From Alteromonas sp. KUL49 (GTDB lineage Bacteria; Pseudomonadota; Gammaproteobacteria; Enterobacterales; Alteromonadaceae), in the NCBI RefSeq assembly GCF_006538345.1, contig NZ_BJKL01000007.1, positions 124,001 through 188,000 on the forward strand: a stretch of 64,000 nucleotides of DNA, in the 5' to 3' direction. The notes under the pieces were generated by a model. The model ran no database searches, had not been told where the DNA came from, and worked only from the letters and a program-made list of their open reading frames with translations. Position numbers and translations under genes: made by a program. Numbering within the stretch: the stretch's first letter is position 1; every line of letters begins with the position of its first letter. Positions 17,610-29,640 of this stretch are shown here, piece after piece.

Positions 17610-18911
17610 TTATAGTTGCTCCGCAATGAGTTCTCTATCAAGTACAAACGAGAAGCGACTACCTTCCCCTACTTTACTTTGAATATCCAGTCGAGAGTTG
17701 TGGTGACTCAACACGTGTTTAACAATGGATAGCCCCAACCCAGAACCACCGGTTTTTCTAGAGCGAGCTTTATCGACGCGATAAAACCTTTCTGTGAGGC
17801 GATTTAGGTGAGATGCCTCAATACCATCGCCATTATCAACAACAGCGAACGAAACACCATTGTCAGAATGTTCCCAATAAACACTTATCTCACCGCCTGG
17901 CGGTGTATAGTTCACGGCATTAAACACCAGATTAGAACAAGCACTGCGCAGCTCAGTTTCTACGCCAAACACTGTTAAATCAGGGTCGACATGGAAGGAG
18001 ATCTTGTGTCCTTTGTCTTTATTGAGTGCATTGGCCTCTCGCTCAATTTGTGAAAGCACTGCGGGTATATTCACTACATTCTCATAAATGCGTTCAGAGC
18101 TTGCTTCGATACGTGACAACACCAGTAAATCCTCAATGAGATTTTGCATGCGCTGGGTTTGTGACGTCATTTCTTGAAGGGCCTTCGCAACAAAGGGGTC
18201 TTGTTCCTGATCTTCGGGAAAGAGCTCTAAGTAACCGTTAATAACCGTCAATGGTGTTCTAAGTTCATGAGAAACGTTAGCGACAAAGTCTTTACGCATC
18301 TCTTCTAACTGGGACACTCGAGTGATATCTCGAGCAATAAGCAGAAGGTGCTCTTCGCCATAGGGCATAATACGGTATTCAAAGGTTTTGTTGGGGTTTG
18401 TTGGCGACGGCACTTCAATAGGATATTTAAAATTACCTGTATGAAAATATTGAATAAAGTCAGGATGACGGAGCAGATTGTCAATGCGTCGACCAGCATC
18501 CTGAGGCCACTTCAACCCTAAATCCAAGCGTGCCAGTCGATTACACCAAATAATACACGCTTTGGCATCAACCACGACCGCAGCATCTGGCAGTGCTTCT
18601 GAACCCTCTCTGAAACGCTTTACAAGAGCTCCTAGCTCTTTACGTTTATTGCGGTTTCGACGTTGAAGGTAGTAAATCCCTTCATAAATGTGCTCCCACA
18701 TGCCCTTCACTGTGGGGGGAGACATTTTACGGCTATGCCACAACCAACGGTTAAGCTTGTAGAGGTGCCAATAATTGAACACAAGCAGAATGGTAGCACC
18801 TATAGCCACGGCTACAAGCATGTCATCCAAGTACCATCCGATTAACGCAAACGCCACTAAGTAAAGCGCTAGCCTGAGCGTACTTCTCAACCAAGAGAAA
18901 GGATAATACAT
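17610..18911 (-). CDS. phoR: Phosphate regulon sensor histidine kinase PhoR
   Basis: Inner-membrane kinase that controls PhoB according to phosphate supply. The 433 residues contain two N-terminal membrane segments (about 8-28 and 31-50), a cytoplasmic linker, a PAS domain (about 95-200), the phosphoacceptor box FVANVSHELRTPLTVI (His near 220), and an ATPase domain with N box (LVFNAVNYTP), G1 (VVDNGDGI) and G2 (GGSGLGLSIVKH). Length and order match E. coli PhoR. It lies 73 bp downstream of phoB. Confidence 0.95.
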   Translation of the reverse strand: MYYPFSWLRSTLRLALYLVAFALIGWYLDDMLVAVAIGATILLVFNYWHLYKLNRWLWHSRKMSPPTVKGMWEHIYEGIYYLQRRNRNKRKELGALVKRFREGSEALPDAAVVVDAKACIIWCNRLARLDLGLKWPQDAGRRIDNLLRHPDFIQYFHTGNFKYPIEVPSPTNPNKTFEYRIMPYGEEHLLLIARDITRVSQLEEMRKDFVANVSHELRTPLTVINGYLELFPEDQEQDPFVAKALQEMTSQTQRMQNLIEDLLVLSRIEASSERIYENVVNIPAVLSQIEREANALNKDKGHKISFHVDPDLTVFGVETELRSACSNLVFNAVNYTPPGGEISVYWEHSDNGVSFAVVDNGDGIEASHLNRLTERFYRVDKARSRKTGGSGLGLSIVKHVLSHHNSRLDIQSKVGEGSRFSFVLDRELIAEQL

Positions 18912-18984
18912 ATTGGATTGAGCCCTAAAATTTTGAAAACCCGGTGGTGCGGGTCAAACCTTATTGTTCGAACCGCAATAGTTA

Positions 18985-19674
18985 CTATAACTTAGTGGAG
19001 AATCGATATCCTGCACCACGCACGGTTTGGATCATAGCGTCGTGACCGTTGCGAGAAATAGCTTTTCTCAAACGACGAATATGTACGTCAACCGTACGAT
19101 CCTCAACGTAAACATTTGTTCCCCAAACATTATCAAGCAATAACTCTCTGCTGTATACACGTTCTGGGTGTGTCATAAAAAAGTGCAGCAATTTAAACTC
19201 AGTAGGGCCCATATCTAACGGCACTTCATTTGCCATTACACGATGAGACACAGGCTCGAGCTTCAGTCCATTAAACTCGATAGGTTCTTCGCTGGACGTT
19301 GGCGTAACACGACGCATGACGGCTTTTATACGTGCAATAAGCTCCTTCGGCGAAAAAGGCTTAGTGACGTAATCGTCAGCACCGGCGTCTAAGCCGCGAA
19401 TCTTATCTTCCTCTTCGCCACGGGCGGTTAGCATTATTACCGGAATATCACGAGTAAACTCGTGTTGCTTCAGGCTCTTTGCTAACTGAACACCACTACC
19501 ACCAGGTAGCATCCAATCTAAAAGAATAAGATCGGGATACGGTTCAACCAGTTTTTCTTGTGCAATATCGTAATCTTCAGCTTCAATCACGCTAAAGCCA
19601 GATTGCTCAAGCACAAACTTTAACATCTCGCGGATCGGGGCTTCATCCTCAACCACCAGTATTGTACGGGACAT
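18985..19674 (-). CDS. phoB: Phosphate regulon response regulator PhoB
   Basis: OmpR-family transcription factor that binds Pho boxes when phosphorylated. The 229 residues equal the E. coli length and many blocks match it ([24 protein letters not shown] with the phosphorylated Asp; [49 protein letters not shown]). I start at ATG 19674 because AGGA lies about 8 nt upstream and the protein then aligns with PhoB from residue 1; the in-frame GTG at 19695 would add seven residues. A Pho-box-like site at 19723-19740 suggests autoregulation. Confidence 0.96.
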   Translation of the reverse strand: MSRTILVVEDEAPIREMLKFVLEQSGFSVIEAEDYDIAQEKLVEPYPDLILLDWMLPGGSGVQLAKSLKQHEFTRDIPVIMLTARGEEEDKIRGLDAGADDYVTKPFSPKELIARIKAVMRRVTPTSSEEPIEFNGLKLEPVSHRVMANEVPLDMGPTEFKLLHFFMTHPERVYSRELLLDNVWGTNVYVEDRTVDVHIRRLRKAISRNGHDAMIQTVRGAGYRFSTKL

Positions 19675-19722
19675 CGATACTTTCCTAGTCATCACAAAAC
19701 GCCGTTATTATTAATGGGGTCT

Positions 19723-19740
19723 ATGACACTTTTATTAAAA
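19723..19740 (-). promoter_or_regulatory. Pho box of phoBR-pstS operon
   Basis: The minus strand reads TTTTAAT AAAA GTGTCAT, similar to the E. coli phoB site in having a weak first and strong second half. An A/T-rich -10 candidate (AATAAT) follows after 10 nt. Further upstream TTGACAC ATTA ATGTCAT (19741-19758 region) forms another half-site pair and also contains a TTGACA -35 element. Confidence 0.6.
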
Positions 19741-19875
19741 CGATGACATTAATGTGTCAAGTTTTAGACAAAGTTTTTTGCTTTAGTCTTTTGGCTAGTC
19801 CGCTTGTTTATTCAGGCGTTTACGCATATTCTTGGCTTAGGATTAACATGTAATCAACAAAGGGCGGGTTGATAA

Positions 19876-21603
19876 ATGGCAGCCGTGAAGACAGGGTTAT
19901 CACGAAAACTTCTCACAAGAGTACTTTCGGTTTACTTTATTCTCACGCTTATAGTGACGGCTGGTCAGATTTTCACAGAGTACCTAAGTACCAAAAACCA
20001 CGTCGAAGACGAACTTCAAACTCTTAAGAATACCTTTTCCACCAGTTTAACAAGAGCGATATGGGAGCTTAACAATGAACAAGCCCGTTCTATCGCTGAA
20101 GGCTTACTCGAACTACCTATCGTAGAGGGAGTTCAGGTACGAGACGAGAATGGTGGATTTATTGCCGAATTTGGTATTGGCGCACCTCGCCCTAGATCTC
20201 CTATTGAAGAAGAAGTTATAGAAGACCACGTTGGTGGTGTATTTAGTTATAGCTTTCCCCTGTTTTTCAAATTCTTAGGCCGTGAATCCATGGTGGGTGA
20301 CGTAACGCTTTACTCAAGCTTTGACACCATTATGAGCCGTATTGAAGTAGGCATCTTTTTTCTTATCGGCAATGCGATTCTGAAAACAACTTTCCTGGTG
20401 TTTTTGTTTATGACGGCATTCAGAACCATGTTGTCTGAACCCTTGTCTGAAATTACTCGCCAAATGGAGGACTTCGACCCTGAAAGACCCTCTGAAAGCA
20501 AAATTAAAGTTGTCCTGGGTGATGACAACGAACTTCAACAACTTAAGGATTCATACAACCAAGTTATTGATGACCTAGTCACATCAAACGAAAAACTCCA
20601 AGGTGCCCAAGACCAACTTACATTAGTCAACAAAAAGCTAGACGACCAAAACCTTATCCTTGAACAGGAAGTTGCCAAAAAGACCGCTTCGCTTTCGCAA
20701 ATCATGCTCGATCTAGAACAGCAGAAAGATGAACTTATTGCGAACCAAAGAGAACTTCGTCAAGAAAACGAAAACAGACAGTATATTGAAGACGAGTTAC
20801 GGAATCGAAACAACGAGCTGGCGAATTCCATGGAAAACCTTCAAATGGCGCAGGCCCAGTTAGTTGACTCAGAGCGCATGGCCTCTCTTGGAGGATTGGT
20901 TGCAGGTATCGCGCACGATGTAAATACACCACTTGGCGTGGGCGTAACGGCAGCTAGCTTCTTACATGAGCGAGTAATTACATTAAAGTCGAGCTTTGAA
21001 GACAAGACACTCACCACCAAGAATATGGCGATGTTTATTGAAGATGCAGACCAAACCGTAAGCTTGTTACTGAACAACTTACATCGGGCATCTGAGCTTA
21101 TCGCCAGTTTCAAACAAGTCGCCGTGGACCAAACGAGTGAAGCAATCCGCGAATTTGAACTCAATCGTTATTTACACGAAATTATTCAGTCACTAAAACC
21201 CAGCTTCAAGCACAGTAACCACAAGATTAACGTGTCCTGTCCCGAAGATTTGGTTATTCGTTGTGCCCCTGGAGCCATTGCGCAAATCGTGACAAACATG
21301 GTGATGAATTCGCTTATCCATGGATTGAGTGAAAACCAAGTGGGGGAAATTACACTCACGGTAACCCACGACGATAACGACGTATTCATACACTATGATG
21401 ACAACGGAAAGGGATTAGAACAAGAGCATTTAGACAAGTTGTTTGATGCCTTCTTCACTACGCGCCGTGGTGAAGGTGGTAGCGGCTTAGGTACTCACAT
21501 TATGTATAACTTAGTCACCCAAGCACTATCTGGCCAAATTGAAGCAAGTAGTGAACTGGGTAAAGGCTTAGCGTACGACATACGTTTTCCCATACAGTGC
21601 TAA
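19876..21603 (+). CDS. Orphan membrane sensor histidine kinase
   Basis: Sensor kinase of 575 residues: membrane segment 1 (about 17-32), a periplasmic domain of about 120 residues (AIWELNNEQARSIAEGLLELP region), membrane segment 2 (about 160-180), a HAMP-like linker, a long coiled coil (about 225-330), the phosphoacceptor motif AGIAHDVNTPLGVGV (His near 350) and the ATPase domain with NSLIHGL, DDNGKGLEQ and GGSGLGTHIMYN. The H-box HDVNTPL places it among kinases with large coiled-coil inputs. No response regulator is adjacent; it diverges from phoB and precedes rdgC. Signal and partner are unknown. Confidence 0.88.
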   Translation: MAAVKTGLSRKLLTRVLSVYFILTLIVTAGQIFTEYLSTKNHVEDELQTLKNTFSTSLTRAIWELNNEQARSIAEGLLELPIVEGVQVRDENGGFIAEFGIGAPRPRSPIEEEVIEDHVGGVFSYSFPLFFKFLGRESMVGDVTLYSSFDTIMSRIEVGIFFLIGNAILKTTFLVFLFMTAFRTMLSEPLSEITRQMEDFDPERPSESKIKVVLGDDNELQQLKDSYNQVIDDLVTSNEKLQGAQDQLTLVNKKLDDQNLILEQEVAKKTASLSQIMLDLEQQKDELIANQRELRQENENRQYIEDELRNRNNELANSMENLQMAQAQLVDSERMASLGGLVAGIAHDVNTPLGVGVTAASFLHERVITLKSSFEDKTLTTKNMAMFIEDADQTVSLLLNNLHRASELIASFKQVAVDQTSEAIREFELNRYLHEIIQSLKPSFKHSNHKINVSCPEDLVIRCAPGAIAQIVTNMVMNSLIHGLSENQVGEITLTVTHDDNDVFIHYDDNGKGLEQEHLDKLFDAFFTTRRGEGGSGLGTHIMYNLVTQALSGQIEASSELGKGLAYDIRFPIQC

Positions 21604-21697
21604 TTTGAACACTGTCATATCACAATAAGGATTGCGTTAGCCTACCTATGATTGATAGGCTTACCGACCATTTTTACTTCCGAAAGACTCTTTATTC

Positions 21698-22609
21698 ATG
21701 TGGTTTAAGAATATTAAAGCCTATCAGCTTACCCAGCCCCTTTCTCTCAACGACGAGGACCTTAATCGCGCACTCAACGAAAACGCATTTCGTCCGTGCG
21801 GCAGCCAAGATCTCGCTACAATGGGTTTTGCATCGCCATTCTCTCAAGCAGGAAGCAACAATGTTATGTTTCACCGCGTGCAAGATCGCTTTTGGATAAC
21901 GGTAAAGAAGCAAGAAAAAATACTACCTGCCGCAGTGATTAATGCTGAGCTTGATGAAGCAGTGACAAAAATTGAGCTTGAAACTGGCGCTCCCGTGGGG
22001 AAAAAAGCAAAGAGTGATTTAAAACAAGAGATTCAAACTCGTCTGCTACCCCAAGCGTTTATCAAAAATACTTACACTCATGGCTATATATCATTGTCAG
22101 AGAATCTCGTTGTTGTGGATGCATCAGCAGACGGCAAAGCCGAAACCTATTTGTCATTGATACGCAAGGCTATCGGATCACTTCCCGTGGTTCCTCTTGC
22201 AAGACAGAGCCTTCAATCGCAATTGACTCATTGGTTAACTGATGCAACACCCAATGGTATTGTGCTGTTAGAAGAGGCTGAATTCAAAGCTTCTGATGAT
22301 TCTGAAAGCGTTATTCGATGCAAGAATCAACCGTTGGATTCTGACGAAATCACTATTCACCTCGATGCAGGTAAATTAGTTCAGAAAGTGGCGTTTGAAT
22401 ATCAGGAAACGCTCACGGGTATGATTACTGAAGATGGCGCTATCAAACGCATCAAATTTGCTGATCGCATCAAAGAAGAAACCGACGATATTCCTAAAGA
22501 CCAAGTTGCGGCTCGCCTAGACGCAGAGTTCGCACTGATGTCTGCAGAGATCGACCAGCTAATCGTGTTTTTGAAGAAAGCCCTCGAGTTAGAAACCACT
22601 GCGTTTTAA
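21698..22609 (+). CDS. rdgC: Recombination-associated protein RdgC
   Basis: Ring-forming DNA-binding protein that limits RecA loading and is associated with the nucleoid. The 303 residues match the family length (E. coli RdgC 303) and open with the typical MWFKNIKAYQLTQPLSLNDE, with FRPCGSQDLATMGFASP near residue 32 and GYISLSENLVVVDASADGKAE near 125. There is no strong ribosome-binding site. Its stop overlaps that of the convergent regulator gene within a shared TTAA. Confidence 0.95.
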   Translation: MWFKNIKAYQLTQPLSLNDEDLNRALNENAFRPCGSQDLATMGFASPFSQAGSNNVMFHRVQDRFWITVKKQEKILPAAVINAELDEAVTKIELETGAPVGKKAKSDLKQEIQTRLLPQAFIKNTYTHGYISLSENLVVVDASADGKAETYLSLIRKAIGSLPVVPLARQSLQSQLTHWLTDATPNGIVLLEEAEFKASDDSESVIRCKNQPLDSDEITIHLDAGKLVQKVAFEYQETLTGMITEDGAIKRIKFADRIKEETDDIPKDQVAARLDAEFALMSAEIDQLIVFLKKALELETTAF

Positions 22610-23160
22610 TGTACAGGGTAGTGAATAACAACGATAAACGTTGTTTTTCCTACATTGTCTCGGTATCCGTGATCAAGGTCAGCATTCAAGATAGATTGTT
22701 GACCTTGACCGACTTCTATCCATTCTTCCCCTATCTTGAGTCCGAGTGCCCCCTCAGTGACGTGAATGTGTTCTGTGACGCCAGTCTGGTGTGCACTAGA
22801 AATTTGAATATGATTGTTCTTCAGAGTTATCTCAAATACCTCAAAGCCTTTTTGGGCGTCAAAAGGAAATAAGGTCTTAACCGACATATTAGGGTCGTCA
22901 ACAAACTGCTCCACATCACTTCCAGTGACTTTCTTGCTGTTTTGAAGAAAGCTTGAAAAGGAACAGGATAGCCCAGAAGCGATCTTCCACAATACCGCAA
23001 TAGTTGGGCTTGATTCCATTCGCTCAATTTGCCCCAACATGGCTTTAGAAACTCCCGTTAAAGCTGCGGCCTTATCAAGAGAAAGCCCTTTCTCAGCTCG
23101 TATTTCCTTAAGCCGCTGTGAAATCGAATTCGCTAATGCCTGATTAATAGGTGCTTTCAT
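22606..23160 (-). CDS. XRE-family regulator with cupin domain
   Basis: Transcription factor of 184 residues: an N-terminal helix-turn-helix (about 13-67, LKEIRAEKGLSLDKAAALTGVSKAMLGQIERMESSPTIAVLWKIA) and a C-terminal cupin effector domain (about 110-180, HIHVTEGALGLKIGEEWIEVGQGQ). It is divergent from the BenE-type transporter gene, and repeated operator-like motifs lie between them (23407-23448), so I infer that it controls that transporter. Family members often repress amino-acid, polyamine or aromatic uptake genes. The ligand is unknown. Confidence 0.9.
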   Translation of the reverse strand: MKAPINQALANSISQRLKEIRAEKGLSLDKAAALTGVSKAMLGQIERMESSPTIAVLWKIASGLSCSFSSFLQNSKKVTGSDVEQFVDDPNMSVKTLFPFDAQKGFEVFEITLKNNHIQISSAHQTGVTEHIHVTEGALGLKIGEEWIEVGQGQQSILNADLDHGYRDNVGKTTFIVVIHYPVH

Positions 23161-23254
23161 TAATTGGGTTCTCTTTTAACTCTTAACAAGTAAACGACTC
23201 TGCATTAAATATACTGGCCGATTAAGTACGTAATTTGTTCGGTATATCAGAGAG

Positions 23255-23347
23255 GGAGCGATGGACTTTTTATTGCCATCTGAGGCATGGATGCCGAAGC
23301 TGAGCCCCATGGATGGTAATGGCGTGCAATGAAAAGTCCATCGCTCC
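23255..23347. repeat. Structured repeat element, copy A
   Basis: A 93-nt element bounded by perfect 16-bp inverted arms (GGAGCGATGGACTTTT / AAAAGTCCATCGCTCC). Inside is a hairpin GGCAT-GG-ATGCC (23284-23295) and the motif CGAAGCTGAGC. Copy B at 28215-28318 shares the inner framework but has a different arm sequence that is also perfectly paired. I read it as a dispersed palindromic repeat of the genome; its role is unknown. Confidence 0.75.
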
Positions 23348-23406
23348 TTCTTCTAGGTTACTGACCCACATTTATCAATACCGAGTTAATGTTTTATAAA
23401 ACAGGC

Positions 23407-23448
23407 GTGCGCTATAGCGCACAGCATTTATGTATGTTATAACGCACA
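23407..23448. promoter_or_regulatory. Operator-like repeats upstream of the BenE-type gene
   Basis: A perfect 16-bp palindrome GTGCGCTATAGCGCAC (23407-23422) overlaps TATAGCGCACA (23413-23423); a second copy, TATAACGCACA, follows at 23438-23448. The copies are 25 bp apart and 44-79 bp upstream of the transporter start. Likely binding site of the divergent XRE-cupin regulator (inference). Confidence 0.55.
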
Positions 23449-23491
23449 ATATAGCATTTTTTCATTTCAATGACTTTATTTGGACCCTTTC

Positions 23492-24689
23492 GTGAAGAGC
23501 GTTTTTTAAACTGAATCATTTTACCGCGGGTTTCAGTGCGGTGATTGTTGGGTACAGTAGTGCAGTTGTACTGATTATTGACCTAGCCAAACAATCTGGA
23601 GCATCACCCGACATGGTCACCAGTTGGTTACTTGCGCTAGGCATGGGGATGGGTCTTTCGGGAATTTTCTATTCTTGGATAACTAAAATGCCGGTAGTAA
23701 CGGCATGGTCTACGCCCGGAGCGGCGTTCTTACTGGGTAGTGTAAGCGAATATAGCTTACCCGAGTGTATCGGTGCCTTTGTTTTGTGTGCATTACTATC
23801 ATTAATCACAGCACAAAGTACCTACCTTCTCAATTTAATTAAAAAGATTCCAACGCCTTTATCAAACGGTCTGCTTGCTGGTATTTTGCTGCCGATTTGC
23901 TTCAATATTTTTACCCATGCTGGAACGTCTCCAGGGTTGGTGGCACTTTTCTTAACTGTTTACTTTATTGGAAAGCGCATGTTCCAACGCTACGTCATGT
24001 TGGCATTGTTAGTGCTATCTGTCGCAGTGAGCACGCTGCTAACCAATGGGCCAATCCCTACGCTAGCGCTTCCTACACCAGTATGGATAATGCCAGAATT
24101 TTCTCTTTCGGCATTCGTTGGTTTGGCCGTGCCTTTGTATCTTATTACTACCTTGTCACAAAATTTGCCGGGTATAGCGATACACCACGCCCACGGGTAC
24201 TACCCAAATCACAAACCTATTCTTACTGGCGTTGCGGTTTTACAGGCCGCTCTTGCTCCTTTGGGTGGATTTACGTTTAACCTCGCGGCGATTACCGCAG
24301 CTCTTTGTATGAGCGAAGATGCGGACACGGAAAAAAGTGAGAGGTACAAAGCAGCTTTGGCGGCGGGAATTGGTTACTTACTATTGGGTTTACTAGCCTC
24401 CTCTGTTGTGGTGCTTTTTGTGAATATGCCGCAAGAGGTTATTCATCTTATGGCTGGCCTAGCACTACTTCCTACGCTAGAAAGCGCTCTATCAAAAGCC
24501 TTAACCCCTGAGAAGTTTAGAACACCAGCGTTAGCAACTATTCTGTGTTGTGCTTCGGGGTTTACCCTGTTTACACTCACATCACCAGTATGGGGATTAT
24601 TGTTGGGGGTGATTTTGTTGTTTGTGCAGTATGAACAAAAGAAGAAAGGTGCTGACTGCAAAAGAGATACAGTCAGCAAAAAAGTGTGA
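23492..24689 (+). CDS. BenE-family benzoate/purine-type transporter, N-terminal frameshift
   Basis: Inner-membrane permease of the BenE family (benzoate/H+ symport is the studied case) with about 11-12 hydrophobic segments and motifs TAWSTPGAAFLLGS, NGLLAGILLP and GGFTFNLAAITAALCM. The open frame begins only at GTG 23541 (VIVGYSS), but the family N-terminus KLNHFTAGFSAVIVGYSS is present upstream. From GTG 23492 the reading MKSVF leads into it if the T6 run at 23502-23507 is five T, which gives 398 residues, the family size. So one extra T breaks or appears to break the start. The substrate is unknown. Confidence 0.82.
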
Positions 24690-24697
24690 TGGTGTGA

Positions 24698-25534
24698 TTA
24701 AGCAAAAATGGCTTTTGCTGCACTCGCAAATTCGGCGAAGTCGTCTGATTGCAACTCGGCGACATCATCAATAATCCCTCGTTGCATGGCCAAATTGAGT
24801 ACCGCGTCTTTTTGGTTGTCCATAGCACCGGCTACCACAGCGCCTACGCGAACAAAATCAATGTAGCTCACCGCTTCAGGGATATAGCGCAGGTCTTTCC
24901 AATACTTAGCAACATTAACGAAGGAGTCACCGAAGCCCCACTCTTCCATGATTTTTGCGCCAATAGGACTAGAGAGTTTATCAATAGCCACTTCTAGAAA
25001 CGTTGAGTTTGCGAAAACTTCTTGGTGGCGTTCTGCTTCTGTAAGGATTGGAAGTACACCAATTTTATGAATGAGTGCCGCCAAGGTCATTGAGTCTACG
25101 CTCATCTCACGTTTTTTAGTACGCTGCACATACAGCTGCATTGTTGCCATAGCGTTTGCCACGATTTCGATGGTTTTAGCCCACTCTTTCTCCAAATAAG
25201 CAGCAACTACATCGTTCTTAGAAACAAACAATTGTTCCATGGCCAATGCCGTAGAAATGTTTTTGATTTGACGAAGGCCGATTCTAGTTACCGCCTGGCC
25301 TATTGAGCTAACTTTGACTGCGCGCCCCATATACGCACTATTGGCAATTTTAATCATGCGTGCGCTAAGAGAAGGATCTTGTGCAATGACCTCTCCCATA
25401 GCGTTTAAGTTTATTTCTGGGTCATCTGCAGCTTTTCTTACTTTTAAAGCAATTGCAGGTAATGTAGGAAGTACTAATGTATCGTTATTAATTTTCTCTA
25501 CAAGAATTGTTGAAAGTGCATTTTGCGTAGACAT
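24698..25534 (-). CDS. HDOD domain protein
   Basis: Soluble 278-residue protein with one HDOD domain (about 20-215), a relative of HD phosphohydrolases that lacks the HD catalytic pair; family members take part in signalling linked to motility, cyclic di-GMP or stress. Visible features are LPTLPAIALKVRKAADDPEINLNAMGEVIAQDPSLSARMIKIANSA and the LAALIHKIG segment, where classical HD enzymes have HD. It stands alone, convergent with the transporter gene. The exact pathway cannot be told. Confidence 0.88.
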   Translation of the reverse strand: MSTQNALSTILVEKINNDTLVLPTLPAIALKVRKAADDPEINLNAMGEVIAQDPSLSARMIKIANSAYMGRAVKVSSIGQAVTRIGLRQIKNISTALAMEQLFVSKNDVVAAYLEKEWAKTIEIVANAMATMQLYVQRTKKREMSVDSMTLAALIHKIGVLPILTEAERHQEVFANSTFLEVAIDKLSSPIGAKIMEEWGFGDSFVNVAKYWKDLRYIPEAVSYIDFVRVGAVVAGAMDNQKDAVLNLAMQRGIIDDVAELQSDDFAEFASAAKAIFA

Positions 25535-25936
25535 AATCCTACCTTAATTAAGTGATCCAATCGGCATTTGGCCAAATAGTGATAAATCCGGAAAACGATT
25601 ACCACTATCACACTTTAGCGCTCTACTAGACTGTTCCTTCGGTACGCGAATTACCTTAGAGCACACATCTCTTCACTATACGCTTCTTAACTAAAAAACA
25701 TAGCTTTATAAGTATAGAAGAGAATTAACCTATTTTTTACCTTTAATAACAAAGAATTGATATTGAACATAAGACTAAAGAAATCATTGATTTTCCGCAG
25801 TTTCAAAGCGTTTCATAGGTACTTCTGGAACGTTTTTTGAAAACCTTGTAACTAACGACTATTCCCCGTCGTACTTGAAGCAGAATAAAGAGCGTGCCGT
25901 AAGCACGCCCTCTCAATCGCCTATGGCGCTAATGAA
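25535..25936. other. 402-bp intergenic region between HDOD gene and katG
   Basis: Holds the promoter side of the HDOD gene and the 3' side of katG. It includes a 12-bp palindrome ATTTGGCCAAAT (25565-25576) and the katG terminator hairpin (25892-25908). It is A/T-rich, with many stops in all frames. I see no further gene. Confidence 0.6.
25892..25908 (-). terminator. Probable katG terminator
   Basis: GCGTGC-CGTAA-GCACGC stem-loop, extended by weaker pairs; the minus-strand transcript continues TCTTTATT after the stem. It begins 29 bp after the katG stop codon. Confidence 0.6.
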
Positions 25937-28800
<2,864 letters not shown>

Positions 28801-28831
28801 ACGTACCTCTTCCGCAATATTTCAATGTCTG

Positions 28832-29632
28832 TTAAGCGAACACAAACCAAAGCAAAATAACGCCTAACGCAAGGCGGTATATCACAAATGGCAGCATACC
28901 AATTCTTGAAATCCAACTTAAAAACAAGAATATGCATAGGTACGCACTAACAAATGAGAAAAGTGCTCCATAGAGTAATGCGTACCAATCCACTGCTTCC
29001 TGTGCTGACAGCAAATCAAGTGTGGATAGTAGTCCAGCTCCCAGAATGACTGGAATCGACAGCAAGAAAGAAAAGCGAGCACAGCTCTCTCGGTCTAGCC
29101 CTAACATCAAACCTGCGGTCATAGTAATCCCCGAACGGGAAGTACCAGGGATAAGCGCTAACACTTGAGCAAAACCAATGATTACCGCTTGTTTAATACT
29201 TAAACTTTCCAGCGATTGGATTTGCTTCGCTTTTGCGTCTGCAAACCATAACAAGACGCCAAAAATGATTGTAGTAGCGGCAATGACCAGCGCAGTACGT
29301 GCGTTGAGTTCTATCCAGTCTTTCATTAAAAAGCCAATAATCACGGCCGGAATAGTAGCAATAATGACGTACCATGCTAGCTTACTATCGGTGCTTTGCT
29401 GTTTACTAAAACCGTGGGTTACCCAAGCAAACGACATCTGCCAGATTTCTTTACGAAAATAAATCATTACAGCGAGTAAGCTTCCTACATGCACAGCAAC
29501 GTCAAAAGCGAGTCCCTGAGCTTCCCAACCGAATAGCTCTGCGGGCAGTAGCAAATGACCAGAGCTACTGATTGGCAAAAATTCTGTAACACCTTGAATA
29601 ATTGCCAGAATTATAATTTCAAATAACGTCAT
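28832..29632 (-). CDS. uppP: Undecaprenyl-diphosphatase UppP (BacA)
   Basis: Integral membrane phosphatase that regenerates undecaprenyl phosphate for peptidoglycan and other cell-wall polymers; overproduction gives bacitracin resistance. The 266 residues have about eight membrane segments and both catalytic motifs: GVTEFLPISSSGHLLLP (about 14-30) and PGTSRSGITMTAGLMLG (about 160-176). It lies 8 bp downstream of folK and probably shares its transcript. Confidence 0.96.
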   Translation of the reverse strand: MTLFEIIILAIIQGVTEFLPISSSGHLLLPAELFGWEAQGLAFDVAVHVGSLLAVMIYFRKEIWQMSFAWVTHGFSKQQSTDSKLAWYVIIATIPAVIIGFLMKDWIELNARTALVIAATTIIFGVLLWFADAKAKQIQSLESLSIKQAVIIGFAQVLALIPGTSRSGITMTAGLMLGLDRESCARFSFLLSIPVILGAGLLSTLDLLSAQEAVDWYALLYGALFSFVSAYLCIFLFLSWISRIGMLPFVIYRLALGVILLWFVFA

Positions 29633-29640
29633 TCCCTTGC

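Noticed and set aside
25565-25576. Palindrome ATTTGGCCAAAT near the HDOD gene
   Set aside because: Twelve base pairs alone is weak and I see no second copy, so no regulator is proposed.
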